Shown here piece after piece: positions 36,468-49,400 of a DNA stretch of 64,000 nt; the first letter of the stretch is position 1, and every line of letters begins with the position of its first letter. Position numbers and translations under genes: made by a program. Below the pieces are notes generated by a model. It worked only from the letters and a program-made list of their open reading frames with translations. It did no database searches and had not been told where the DNA came from. Source of the DNA: Rhodococcus_F sp040656415 (GTDB lineage: Bacteria > Actinomycetota > Actinomycetes > Mycobacteriales > Mycobacteriaceae); the NCBI RefSeq assembly GCF_040656415.1, contig NZ_JBFAMC010000003.1:248001-312000 (forward strand). The letters run 5' to 3'.

Positions 36468-37271
36468 ATGACGATCGCTACGATCAACGGAATTCCTCTG
36501 AACTACCAGGTCAAGGGGTCCGGCGATCTTGTGGTGCTCATCATGGGAACCGGCAGTCCGGGCCGCGTATGGGATTTGCATCAGACGCCGGCGTTGATCG
36601 ATGCGGGCTACAGCGTCTGTACGTTCGACAACCGTGGCATTGCACCGTCGGGGGAGAGCGTCGACGGGATCACCATCGAGGACATGGTCGCCGACACGGC
36701 GGGGTTGATCGAGCATCTCGGTGGCAGACCGGTTCGCGTCGTCGGCACGTCGATGGGTGCCCGTGTCGCTCAGGAACTTGCGTTGTCGCGCCCCGACCTG
36801 GTGCAGAAGGCGGCGTTTCTCGCTGGTCATGCCCGGATGGATTACTTCCAGAAGACGTTGAGCGAGGGTGAGCGCGCACTGTACGACAATGGGATCGAGT
36901 TGCCGGCCAAGTACCAGGCGGCGGTTACCGCGGTGATGAATCTGTCGCCTGCCTCGCTCGTCGACCCGCATACCGCCCGCGACTGGCTCGATCTCTTCGA
37001 GTTCAGTTCCGGCAAGATGTCCGACGGAGTGCGCGCGCAGATGGAGATGGACCGTTCCTTCGATCGGCGCGAGGCGTACCGGGGGATTACCGTGCCGTGC
37101 CTGTCCGTCGGGTTCGCCGACGACCGCATGATTCCGCCGTACCTCTCGCGAGAGGTGGCCGAGGCCATACCGTCCGCGCGATACTACGAGATCTCGGATG
37201 TGGGTCATTACGGCTACCTCGAACAACCCGATGCCGTGAACAAGGTGCTGTTGGAGTTCCTCGCAGGGTGA
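36468..37271 (+). CDS. Alpha/beta hydrolase, candidate in-trans release or siderophore esterase
   Basis: A 267-residue alpha/beta hydrolase: oxyanion-side MGTGSPG, nucleophile elbow GTSMGA (Ser95), a probable Asp in FADDRMIPP and His in DVGHYGYLE. ATG 36468 has AAGGAAG upstream. It lies just before the NRPS, which has no thioesterase domain. The coelichelin locus likewise carries a stand-alone esterase (CchJ) for an NRPS without one. Release of the peptide, editing, or cleavage of ferri-siderophore are all possible. Confidence 0.75.
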   Translation: MTIATINGIPLNYQVKGSGDLVVLIMGTGSPGRVWDLHQTPALIDAGYSVCTFDNRGIAPSGESVDGITIEDMVADTAGLIEHLGGRPVRVVGTSMGARVAQELALSRPDLVQKAAFLAGHARMDYFQKTLSEGERALYDNGIELPAKYQAAVTAVMNLSPASLVDPHTARDWLDLFEFSSGKMSDGVRAQMEMDRSFDRREAYRGITVPCLSVGFADDRMIPPYLSREVAEAIPSARYYEISDVGHYGYLEQPDAVNKVLLEFLAG

Positions 37272-37323
37272 AATAGTGCCTGGGTGACGACTCTCGCACA
37301 GGTCCGGACGCTGCGAACCGGGT

Positions 37324-37352
37324 TGGTATCGATGGGTAGCCTAACCTAAACT
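37324..37352 (+). promoter_or_regulatory. NRPS promoter with IdeR-type iron box
   Basis: TTGGTA (37324-37329), 17 nt, TAAACT (37347-37352). The 19-mer at 37331-37349 matches IdeR at 14 of 19, with the right half CTAACCTAA perfect, and covers the spacer. Transcription would start near 37359, so the NRPS must start downstream of that. Confidence 0.72.
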
Positions 37353-37405
37353 CCTTGAGGGACTCGTCGTGCGGCGAGTGCTCTCGACGGACGATCGGAT
37401 CACCC

Positions 37406-40400
37406 ATGTCACCGGACCACGCGCCCGCTGCCCACCTGCAGGCGTTCTCCGCCATGCCCGTTTCGACGCGCACACCGCTCCCATTGACTGCCGCCCAGAC
37501 CGAGGTGTGGGTCGGGCAACGGCTGCATCCGGAGAGTCCCGTCTACAACGTGTCGATGGCCGGAGAAGTCAACGACCCGATCGATATCGATCGTTTGATC
37601 ACCGCGATCCGCAGGACTGTGGAACGGACCGAAGCCGTGCACGTGCGCTTCGAAAAGGGTGAGGGCAGGGAACTGAGACAGGTTCCCCGCGATGCCTGGG
37701 ATTGGACGCTGGAAGTAGTCGACCTGCGCGGCGAAGAGAATCCCGACGCGAGCGCTCGTGCATGGATGGATCGCGACATGAGAACCGTGATCGACCTCGG
37801 TGCAGACGCGCCCATGTTCCGGCAGGCTCTGCTTCGTACCGGCGACGAATCGCTGGTGTGGTACCAGCGTTATCACCACGCCATCATGGACGGCTACGGG
37901 GTCGCCTTGCTGGTCGCCGAAGTAGTCGAGCGATACGACAGCCCTGACTTCGAGGTCGAGCCTGTCCCTTGGCCTCTCGACGCTCTCGTCATATCCGATC
38001 ACGAGTACCGTGCATCGAAGCGCTTCGCCGCTGACCGTGACTTCTGGATCCAGCAGGTGATCGATGCGCCCGAGCCGCCGAGGCTGCTCCCGCACGTCGT
38101 GGACGGCTCCGCTATCCCGATCTCCGCCTTGGTCGAGATTGACGGTGAAGACGCCGACCACCTCTACGCCTACGCCGCGGACGCCGGTATCAGGCGGACT
38201 CGCTTGCCGATGGCTGCCGTCGTGGCATACATCCACCGCATGACGGGTGTACGCGACCTCATGCTGTCGTTACCGATGACCGCCCGGGTGGGCCGCGACA
38301 TGCGCCGCATACCCGGAATGTGCTCGACGATCCTGCCGCTACGTGTGCAGGTCGATCCGGACATGACAGTGGGCGAGTTGGCGAAGCGGATCGACACCAC
38401 CCTCATTTCGGTTCTGCGCCATGGCCGCTATCGTGGTGAGGATCTCGCCCGCGATATTCGGTCGATCGATCCGGATCGCCAGATATTCGGTCCCGGAATC
38501 AATTCCATGATGTTCGAGCATCCGTTGACGATCGGAGGCTTCCCCACGCGGGTGCGAAGCTCGGCCACCGGGGTGGTGCGCGACCTCGACTTCTCGATTC
38601 GCGGAGGGCAGGATTCCGAGCCCATCGAGATCGACCTGCGGGCGCCTGCCGGGCAACATGTCGAACTCGAGGAGCACCGTCGTAGGCTCTCGCACTTCTT
38701 GAGTCAGTTCGTCGCCGAACCTTCGCTGAGCATTGCGTCGCTCGATCCGATGACGCTCGATGAGCGCAGGCAGTTGCTCGAAGAGTTCAACGACACTGTC
38801 GCTCCACAGGAATCGGCGACAGTCTCTGCGTTGTTCGAGGCGCAGGTGGCCAGCACCCCGGATGCCGAGGCGCTCGTCTCGGGTTCGGTGCGCCTCACCT
38901 ACCGAGAACTGGGAGAGCGTGTTGCGCAGCTTGCGCATCACCTGCGGTCGCGGGGCCTGGCATCGGAAGAGGTTGTGGCGGTGGGTCTGCCACGATCAGC
39001 CGAGATGGTGATTGGGCTGCTGGCCGTCATGTGCGCCGGGGGTGCGTTCGTACCGCTCGACCCGTCCTGGCCGCTGGATCGGCGTAGGTCGGTGCTCGCG
39101 GATGCCGGGGCTTCACTCGTTCTCACCGGCCCCGGTGGCGTAGCCGACGCTGGGGAGTGGGCAGTGCCAGTCGATCTCGAGGATTGGGCGTATGCCGCGC
39201 AGCCTCCGGGGCTTCCTGTTGAGGCTGTTCAGGGTTCTTCACTGGCCTACGTCATCTTCACCTCAGGTTCGACGGGCCGCCCGAAAGGTGCCATGATCCG
39301 GCACGAAGCCGTGTGCGCACGACTGCTGTGGCAGCGCGACGAGATCCTGCACTTCGGCCCCGGGGACGCGTCGCTGTTCAAGGCCCCGCTTTCGTTCGAT
39401 ATTTCCGTGAACGAGATACTGCTGCCCCTCGTGTCGGGTGGGCGATTGGTCGTGGCCGAGCCAGGTGGTGAACGTGATCCCCAGTACCTCCTGGATCTGA
39501 TCGCACGCGAGTCGGTGACATTCGTCTACCTGGTGTCCTCGATGCTCGACGTCTTGCTCGAACTGTCCCGTGGAACGGATCTGCTGTCCGTGCTGAAACA
39601 CGTGTGGTGCGGTGGCGAGGTTCTCACCCCGGAACTGTTCGAGAGATTCAGGGCCCAGCTCGCGACCACGCTGTATCACGGCTACGGCCCGGCGGAGGCG
39701 ACTATCGGTGTGTCGCATGTGATCTATCGATCCGAGGCGGCACGGATCGCGACGTCGATCGGCCGGCCGAACCCGAATACCCAGCTGTACGTGCTGGACG
39801 AGCACTTGAACCCGGCGCCGATCGGCGTCGGTGGTGAATTGTATGCGGGCGGATTCCTCCTCGGGCGCGGGTATGTGAGTGCGCCCGGGCTCACGGCAGC
39901 CCGGTTCGTTGCCAATCCCTTCGCATGCGACGGGTCGCGCCTGTACCGGACGGGCGACCGAGCACGATGGACCGCGGACGGATCACTGGACTTTCTCGGC
40001 CGCGCCGACAACCAGGTCAAGATCCGGGGCATGCGCCTGGAACTCGAGGACGTCGAGGCGGGGCTGGTGTCGCATCCGAGTGTCCGGCACAGCGCCGTCG
40101 TCGTTCGCCAGATTCCTTCCGGCGCGAAGTATCTTGCGGCATACGTGGTCGCGGAACAGGGCGCTGACCTGGATATCGCCGACCTGAGGGTGTGGGCGTC
40201 GTCGAAGTTGCCCGAGTACATGGTGCCGTCGGCGTTCGTCATCCTCGACAGCTTCCCGCTCACACCCAATGGGAAGTTGGATCGCAGGGCACTCCCTGAA
40301 CCCGACCTTGCTGCGGCGAGCGAGGACTTGGCGCCGCGAACCGCGGTCGAGGAAAGGCTGTGTGCGCTCATTGCCGGCGTCCTCGGGGTGGAGACGGTAG

Positions 40401-43400
40401 GCGTCACGGACGACTTCTTCGCCCTCGGCGGTGACAGCATCATCGCGATCCAATTGGTGAACCGGGCTCGACAAGAAGGGTTCTCGATCAGCCCCCGAGA
40501 GGTCTTCCAGCTCCGCACGGCCGAGGCCCTCGCCCGGATACAGGACGGCCGCGTTCGAGTCGAGGTCGACTCGGAGGATGTCGCGGTTGGCGAGGTGCAA
40601 TCCACCCCGATCCTGGCGCGTACCGGGAAGCGAGGCGCCGACGTCGCGGCGTTCCACCAGTCGGTGCTCGTGCAGACTCCCGCCGATCTGGCCGCGGAGA
40701 CCGCCCGTATCGCCCTGGCCGCAGTCCTCGAAAGGCACGACGCACTCAGGGCCAGACTCGTTCGCGGTGCGCGCTGGATGCTGTCGGTGCCGGAGTGGGA
40801 TCCGGCTGCAGCCCACGACGTGCTTCGCGTCGTCCAGTTCGACGGCAGTCAGGCGCAACTCGATTCGGAAACCCGTGCGGCTGTCGGTCGCCTCGATCCC
40901 GATGCCGGGGCAATGGTGCAAGCGGTCCTGTTCTCCGCCCAGGACGGTCCCGGGCGAATGTTGCTGGTTGCCCATCACTCGGTGGTAGACGGGGTGTCCT
41001 GGCGCATCATCCTCGAAGACCTTGCGAGCGCGGCCATGTCGGCGATGGCGGGTGACACCCCCGAACTCGCCAAGGCCGGGATGTCGCTGCGATGGTGGTC
41101 GGAAGTGCTGAACGAGCATGTGAGGGAGGGCGCGTTCGACCACGAGTTGCCCTTCTGGGCCGAAGCGATCGCCACTCCCGATCCGAACATCGGTTCGCGG
41201 GCATTGGATCCGCTGCTCGACAAGGCCGGAGACGCCGAATCCCTCACCGTGGCATTGCCATCGGAGTTCACACACCCGCTTCTCACATCCGTACCGGCGG
41301 CATTTCACGCCCAGGTGGGCGATGTGCTGCTCACTGGGCTTGCCGTGGCGCTACGAAAGTGGCGTGCCGCGAGCGGAGCCGGCACGGATTCGGGCGCGGT
41401 ACTTCTCGACCTCGAGGGCCACGGACGCGAGGAAGAGGCGCTTCGTCGCGACGACGGAGGAGTGGTCGACCTCTCCCGAACCGTCGGGTGGTTCACCACC
41501 GTCTACCCGGTGGCGATCGACCCGGGGACGACGACAGCAGAGGTGGACCGCGAAGCGAACATGGCTCGCGCCCTGAAGGCGGTCAAGGACCAGCTGCGCC
41601 GGATTCCGGGGTCCGGGTTCGGCTACGGGGCGCTGCGCTATCTCGGCATGCCGAGACCGGAACTCGAGCGGGCACCGATCCCACAGGTGCTGTTCAACTA
41701 CCTCGGCCGGGTGCCGTCGGCGGTGGACGTCGACTGGCTTCCTCGTGCCATGAGCGGCGCCGACGACCCGCGCATGCCGCTCGGCCATGTGCTGACCTTC
41801 GATGTGATCGCGGAGGAGGGCCCAGACGGCCCGGCCCTGACCACCACGATGACCTGGGCGCCCGGGATTCTCACGCGCGTTAGCGTCGAGGCGCTTGCCG
41901 AGGAGTGGACAGCTGCGCTCCGGGTACTGGCCGGAGCGCAGCGCCACGGTGGGCATACGCCCTCGGACTTCCCGCTGGTCTCGCTGACCCAAGTGGACGT
42001 CGACGCACTGGCAGAGCTGACCACGCCGGCGGCGCCGACAAGACTGGTGGAAGTCTTGCCGCTGACGCCGTTGCAGGAGGGGATCTACTTCCAATCGGCT
42101 TTCGAGGACGCCAATTCCGATCCCTATGTGGTGCAACAGGTGATCGAGCTGACCGGACCCGTCGATGCGGCAGCGTTGCACCGTGGACTTCAGACAGTCG
42201 TCGACCGGCACGCCGCTCTCCGCGTCGGAGTTCAGGCGGTGTCGGACGGCCGGATCGTGCAGGTTGTCCGGGACGACGTGCGTGTGCCGATGGAAGTGGT
42301 GGACCTGACCGCAGAAGCGGAACCGGCACAGCGGGTGGATGAGTTGCTGGCCGCCGACCGGGCCATCGGGTTCGACCTCGGACGCGCGCCCCTGGTGCGC
42401 TACACGCTTGCAAGGATCGCCGACAGGGATATGGACGGAGTCGCGGCACAGAAGTTCCTTCTGCTGCAGTCGATCCACCACGTCGTCGCGGACGGCTGGT
42501 CGGTACCGGTCATGCTGCGTGAACTGATGGCGCTCTACAGCGCCGAGGCAACACCGCCGACACTCCCGACACCCACGCCGTACCGTAGCTACCTCGAGTG
42601 GCTCGGGGCCCGGGACCGTGCGGCATCGCTTGCCGTGTGGCGGGAAGTACTCGCCGATCTACCGGAACCCGTGGAGCTTCCGAATCCACTGCTGCAGGGC
42701 CAATCCGGTATCCGCAAGATACGGATGCAGCTTCCGTCGGAAGATACTGCCGCACTGACCGCAATGGGTCGCGCTCGCGGACTGACGCTCAGCACGCTAG
42801 TCCACGGAACGTGGGGACTGGTTCTGGGACGGTTGACCGGCTCGGAGGACGTGGTGTTCGGGTCGACGGTATCTGGTCGTGGAGGCGATCTACCCGGTAT
42901 CGCGACCATGGTGGGCTTGTTCATCAACACGATTCCGACCCGGCTGCGATACCGGCCCGCCGACACGGTGGTGGAGACCCTCGCCCGGTGGCAGCACGAG
43001 CAGTCGACGCTGCTCGACCACCAATATCTCGGTCTGTCCGACCTGCGCCGGGAAGCCGGACTGCACAACCTCTTCGAGACGCTGGTCGTCTTCGAGAACT
43101 ATCCGCTCGGGGAGGGCGCCCTCACCGATCCCTCCGGTGCCGTGCAGGTGACGGACATTCGATTCGACGAACGCCCGCCGTACCCCATGACCTTGATCGT
43201 CGTTCCCGGCGGCGAACTCACGCTCGACCTCGAGTACGACGCGGCGCGCATCGACGAGACGACCGCGATCCGGTTCGCGGAGTCGACGGTCGCATATCTC
43301 ACCGAGTTGACCAGCGACATGGACCAGAGTGTGTCACGAGTCGCGCTGGCCTCGCGTGAGTCGATCGACGTGGCACGGCGCGAAGTACGGGTGGGGTTCC

Positions 43401-46400
43401 CCCGGACGACGGTGACGGCCCTCCTCGATGAGCAGGCGAAGCGGACACCCGACGCCGTGGCGGTTGTGAGCGAGGACGAGCAACTCACGTATGCGCAGTT
43501 GCATGAGCGGGCCAACCGTCTGGCCCGGTTGCTCGTCGAGCGAGGGGTGACACCGGAGTCGAAGGTGGCGGTGGCTTTGCCCCGTTCGCTGGACCTGATG
43601 GTCGCTCTCCTGGCGGTCGGGAAGGCGGGCGGTGCATACGTGCCACTCGATACCAGCTACCCCGTAGACCGATTGTCGTACATGCTCGATGACGCCGAAC
43701 CGGTGTGCCTTCTGACCGACTCGGCTGCACCATTCGCCGGTGTCGACGTTCCACAGGTCCGGGTTTCCGATGCCGTGGGCTACTCGTCCGAGCCGTTGTC
43801 CGGTGTCGCGCTCGCTCCGCAGCACCCGGCTTACGTGATCTACACCTCGGGATCGACGGGTCGCCCCAAGGGGGTTGTCGTACCCCATTCCGCAATCGTC
43901 AACCGATTGCTTTGGGAGCAGCGCTTCCGGCCGATGACGCCCTCGGACAACGTGTTGCAGAAGACTCCCTCGAGTTTCGATGTGTCGGTCCCGGAGTTCT
44001 TCGGGCCGCTGCTGTCCGGCGCGACACTCGTCCTGGCGAGGCCGGACGGTCACAAGGATCCGGCGTACCTCGCGGATGTCATCATCCGGCGGTCGATCAC
44101 ACGGGTGCGGTTCGTCCCGTCGATGCTCGAGGCGTTCCTCGCCGAGCCTGCCGCAGCCCGATGCACCGGATTGCGAATCATCTCCTGCAGTGGGGAAGCG
44201 CTGCCGGTGACGTCGGCCCGGCGAGTCGCCGAAGTTCTGCCCGGAGTGGAACTCGACAACCTCTACGGTCCTACCGAGGCGTCGGTCGAGGTCAGCTTCG
44301 CGGCGTCCGTCCAGGGAATCGAAGCCTCGGCGCCGTCTGTGCCGATCGGCCTGCCGACATCCAACACCGGTCTGTACGTGCTCGACCGCTACCTGCAACC
44401 GGTGCCGGATGGTGCTTCGGGTGAGCTGTATCTATCTGGGGCGCAACTGGCCAGGGGGTATTTGGGCAGGCCCGCACTCAGCGCCGAGCGTTTCGTGGCT
44501 GACCCATTCTCTGCTACGGGATCTCGGATGTACCGCACCGGTGACATCGCTCGAATCGGCGCGGGGGGTGCTGTCGAGTACGTCGGTCGGGCAGACGATC
44601 AGGTGAAGCTACGAGGCTTCCGCATCGAACTGGGTGAGATCGAAGCTCAGATGGCCGCGTGCCCCGGTGTGCGGCAGGCGGCCGCAATCGTGCGCTCGGA
44701 TCGGCCGGGCCTGCAACAACTGGTCGGGTATCTTGTCGGTGACGCCGATCCGGACGATGTTCGACAGCGCCTGACTGCCACCCTGCCGGAGTTCATGGTG
44801 CCGGTCGCGTTCGTCACGCTGGCGGAGTTCCCGGTCAGCCCGAGCGGCAAGCTGGATCGCAAAGCCCTGCCTGCGCCAGACTTCTCGGCGCATGTCACTA
44901 CCACGCAGGTTGGCGTGGCAACGGTTGACCAAAGTGGTGTGGCAGCGGTGCTGGCCGGCCACTATGCCCAGATCCTCGGCCTTGAAGCAGTGGGCCGCAG
45001 TGATGACTTCTTCGCGCTCGGCGGCGACAGTATCCTTGCCATTCGCCTGGTGAATCTTGCTCGCCGCGAAGGGATCACGATCACTCCGCGGCAGATTTTC
45101 GAGCATCGAACGCCGTCTGCACTGGCAGGAGTGGTCAGCGGGTCCGACATAGCCCCGGTCGCCGCAGTGGACGACTCCGGGACCGGCGTCGCGTGGCCGC
45201 TTCCGGTTGTGCACCGGCTCTCGGAGTGGAGCGGCGGAAAGAACCGTTTCAATCAGGCGGTACTCCTGAACACTCCGGCCGGCACCAGCACCGAGGTGCT
45301 CCGGCGCGCCCTGCAGGCGGTACTCGACCACCACGACGGCCTGCGTCAGCGGCTCACTCGGCACGCGCCGGGGGTGTGGTCGCTCGAGATCACCGAATCA
45401 GCGGAACTGTCTCTGCGACGCATCGATGTCACCGGTCTCGATGACGCCGCGCTGCGTGAATCGGTGTCGGCGGAATCCGATGCGGCCACCGATCGCCTCG
45501 ACCCCGACAGCGGAGTCATGCTCTCTGCGGTGTGGTTCGACGCCGGTCCGGACGACCTCGGGAGGCTCCTGCTCGTCGCTCACCACCTCGTGGTCGACGC
45601 GGTGTCGTGGCGGATCCTGGTCGAGGACCTGGCCATGGCGTGGGTGGCCGCCGACAACGGTCAACCCGCGGCACTCGACCCGGTGGGCACGTCGCTGCGC
45701 GGATTCGCGCGCGTACTCACCGAGCAGGCACACGAACCCGCCCGGCTCGGGGAGCTCGATCACTGGCTGCAGGTCACCGAACCCGGTGCGGAACTGGTAC
45801 CCGGTGCCACCGGTCATGCGGTTGTCAGCAGCGGAGCACGGCGCACCGTATGTGTGGACGCCGAGCTCACGAAGACCCTGTTGACCAAGGTTCCAGGAGT
45901 CGTCGGCGCCGATGTCACCGATGTGCTGCTCGCGGGGCTGGCTCTGGCCGTCGACCGGTGGTTCGCCGGCCGCGAGCACGGTCCGGACCTGCTGGTGGAC
46001 CTCGAGCGGCACGGACGCGAGGAGTTGGCCCGGGGCGTGGATCTTTCCCGCACCGTCGGCTGGATCACCAATGTCACCCCGGTCCGGTTGGGCAGTCAGG
46101 GAGATGCACTAGAGACCCTGAAGGACGTCAAGGAACGGTTGCGCGGCGCGCCCGACGGCGGAATCGGCTACGGGATGCTCCGGTACGTCAACGCCAGTAC
46201 CTCGAGAGTGCTCGCGGCAAGGTCGGAGTCGCAGGTGCTGTTCAACTACCTTGGCCGCATGCCGCAGGTGGAGACCGGTGTCTGGACGAACGCTGCCGAA
46301 TCCGATTCCTTGGCAACCGATCCCGACGGAGACTTGGGCGGACCCTATAGGCTCGTGATCAACGCGCTGTGCGAGGAAGCCGAGCACGGCGCCGAACTGC

Positions 46401-49400
46401 AGGCCGTGTTCGCCTGGTCGGAGGACGACCTGAGCGAGGACGATGCGATCGCGATCAGCGACGGATGGGTGAGGGCGCTGCGTGATCTCGCCGGCGCCGC
46501 GGCCGCACACGACGGGCCGGCGATCTTGACCCCGTCCGATCTCCCGCTGGTGACGCTGCAGCAGCGAGAGATCGATCGGATAGTGGCGGCCAGTCCTACC
46601 GGGGTCGACACGATACTGCCGCTGTCGCCGCTGCAGGAGGGCCTGTACTTTCAGGCCGGGTTCGACGCCGGATCCGACATCTACACGGCGCAGTTCACCC
46701 TCGACTTCGGGCATCGCCTCGACATCGAACGCCTCGCCGGCGCCCTACGAACTCTTCAGCGCCGCAATCCCACTCTGAGAGCGGGTTTCGTCAGCGAAGG
46801 ACTCAGCGCGCCTGTGCAGTTCGTCGCTTCCGGCCTAGACATTCCGATCGTCGAGTTCGATCTCCGTGGACTCGATGAGGGCGATCGAAACGCCCGCGCT
46901 GCCGAGTTGGCGGCACAGGATCGGCTGACGCCGTTCGATCTCACCTCACCCCCGCTGTGGCGGGTCATGGTTCTGCGTCTGACGGACACGCACGATCGCC
47001 TGGTGGTCAACCGCCAGTTCCTGCTGTGGGACGGATGGTCCAATTCGATCGTGGTGAGCCAATTGCTGGCTCTCTACGAATCGGGTGGCGACGACTCCGG
47101 GTTCGGGTCCCCCGAAGGTACATTCGAGGACTATCTGATCTGGCTCGCCGCGAGGGACACCGGCGACGCCGAGGCCGCATGGGCCGAGGCGCTGCGCGGG
47201 CTCGAGGAACCGACACTGCTCGCGGTGAGTTCCCCAGCGGATCCGCAGCCGCCCCGCCAGTATGACGCGGTTCTGCCGGAGGAGCTGAGCGAGCGACTGC
47301 GCGCGAGCGCAAGGGGTGCAGGCGTCACGCTCAATGCGGTGCTCAGCGCAGCTTTGGCCGTCGTTCTCGGGGTCGAGACGGGGCGGCAGGACCTGGTCTT
47401 CGGCACCACCGTCGCCGGTCGCCCGCCGGAGGTTCGGGGGCTGGACGGGGTGGCTGGAATGTTCTTAAACACCGTTCCCGTCCGGATGACGTTGCGTCCG
47501 AACGAGAGTGTGGTCGACCTACTGCGCCAGACACAGTCCGACCGGTTGTCGCTGAGCCCCTACGACTATCTCGGGTTGGCATCCATTCAGCGGGTCACCG
47601 AGCATCGCCGGTTGTTCGACGTGTTGTACGTGCTGCAGAACTTCGTGGACGAGAAGCAGGTGTCGGCCCTCAACGATGCGCACGACATCAGTGGCGGCGA
47701 CAGCATCGATCACACCCACTACCCGGTCACGGTCGTCGTGACGCCGGGGACGAGTGTGAAAGTGAAGTTCGAGTTCCACCCCGAGACGGTCGCGGACTAT
47801 CGCGTCGAACGCATGCTGTCGCGGTTCGTGTCCGTGCTCGAGCAATGGTCCACCGACATAACGGGCTCGCTCGCAGGAATCGCGGGAGCCGCGGATCCAT
47901 TGCTCGCCGAGCCGAGGCCGCTACCCGACGCGACAGTTGCAGACTTGCTCGGGGATATCGCGCGCGTTCAGCCCGACGAGACTGCGCTGGTCTTCGGCGA
48001 CCGGACCGTGAGCTACGCCGAACTCGATGCCGATGTGAATCGGATGGCCAGGCTCCTGCTCGGTCACGGGGCAGGTCCCGAACAGATCGTGGCTCTTGCC
48101 CTGCCCCGGTCGGTGGAGATGGTGGTGGCGCTGTTCGCGGTACTGCGCAGCGGTTCGGCATACCTGCCGCTCGAACTCGATCACCCGGCAGAGCGCTTGA
48201 TCGGAATGCTCGAGGACGCGGGCCCGACCACACTGGTGACCACGTCGTCGCTCGCGCAGACCCTGGCCGCGGCCGCGGTGGACGTGCTGGTCCTCGACGA
48301 AGTGGACTTCGAGGCAGTCCCGTCCGCGCCACTGTCCGATGCCGAACTCCGCGGTTTCGCGCCCGGAAATCCCAGGCGACTCGAGCACCCGGCATACGTC
48401 ATCTACACCTCGGGATCGACGGGCAAGCCGAAGGGTGTCGTGACCGGGTACCGCGGTCTGACCAATATGCAGCTCAATCACCGTGAGGCGATCTTCGACC
48501 CCGTGGTGAGAGCGACGGGTGGACGGCGACTGCGAATCGCGCACACCGTGTCGTTCGCCTTCGACATGTCGTGGGAAGAGTTGTTGTGGCTGGTGGAGGG
48601 CCACGAGGTACACATATGCGACGAGAACCTCCGACGCGATGCCGAGGCCCTCGTCGCCTACTGCGACGCCCGCGAGATCGACGTCGTCAATGTGACGCCG
48701 ACGTACGCGCAGCATCTCTTCGAGGAGGGGCTACTCGAAGACAGCCTGGGCCGCCACCGGCCACCCCTGGTGCTGCTCGGCGGCGAGGCAGTGTCGGATT
48801 CGGTGTGGAACCGGTTGCGCGACACCGACGGGACCTTCGGATACAACCTGTACGGCCCGACCGAGTACACGATCAACACTCTCGGCGCGAGTACCGCGGA
48901 CAGTGCCACGTCGACGATCGGCGCGCCGATCTGGAACACGTCAGCCTACGTGCTCGACCCTTGGCTTCGTCCGGTTCCCGACGGTGTCACCGGCGAGTTG
49001 TACATCTCCGGGGTCGGGTTGGCCCGAGGCTATCTGGGCCGATTCGCGCTGACGGCGGAGCGTTTCGTGGCGAACCCGTTCGAGGAGTCCGTACGTATGT
49101 ATCGGACGGGCGATCTGGTGCGTCGCCGCATGGACGGAAACCTCGACTACCTCGGCCGCACCGACGATCAGGTGAAGATTCGTGGTCATCGGGTGGAGTT
49201 GGGCGAGATCTCCTCGGCGCTCGAATCGTTGGACACTGTGCGCCAGGCGGCTGTCGTGGTCGATTCGGGCCCCGGTGGATTCACCCGATTGGTCGGGTAC
49301 GTGGTGCCCGCAAGCCCTCGTGGCTCGCAGGGTGCCGACCAGTACCGTCCGGCGCTGCGTGGGCTGTTGCCCGACTACATGGTGCCGGCTGCGATCATCG

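Noticed and set aside
37355..37405. TTG start of the NRPS 17 codons further upstream
   Set aside because: It would lie before the predicted transcript start (about 37359) and has no ribosome site.
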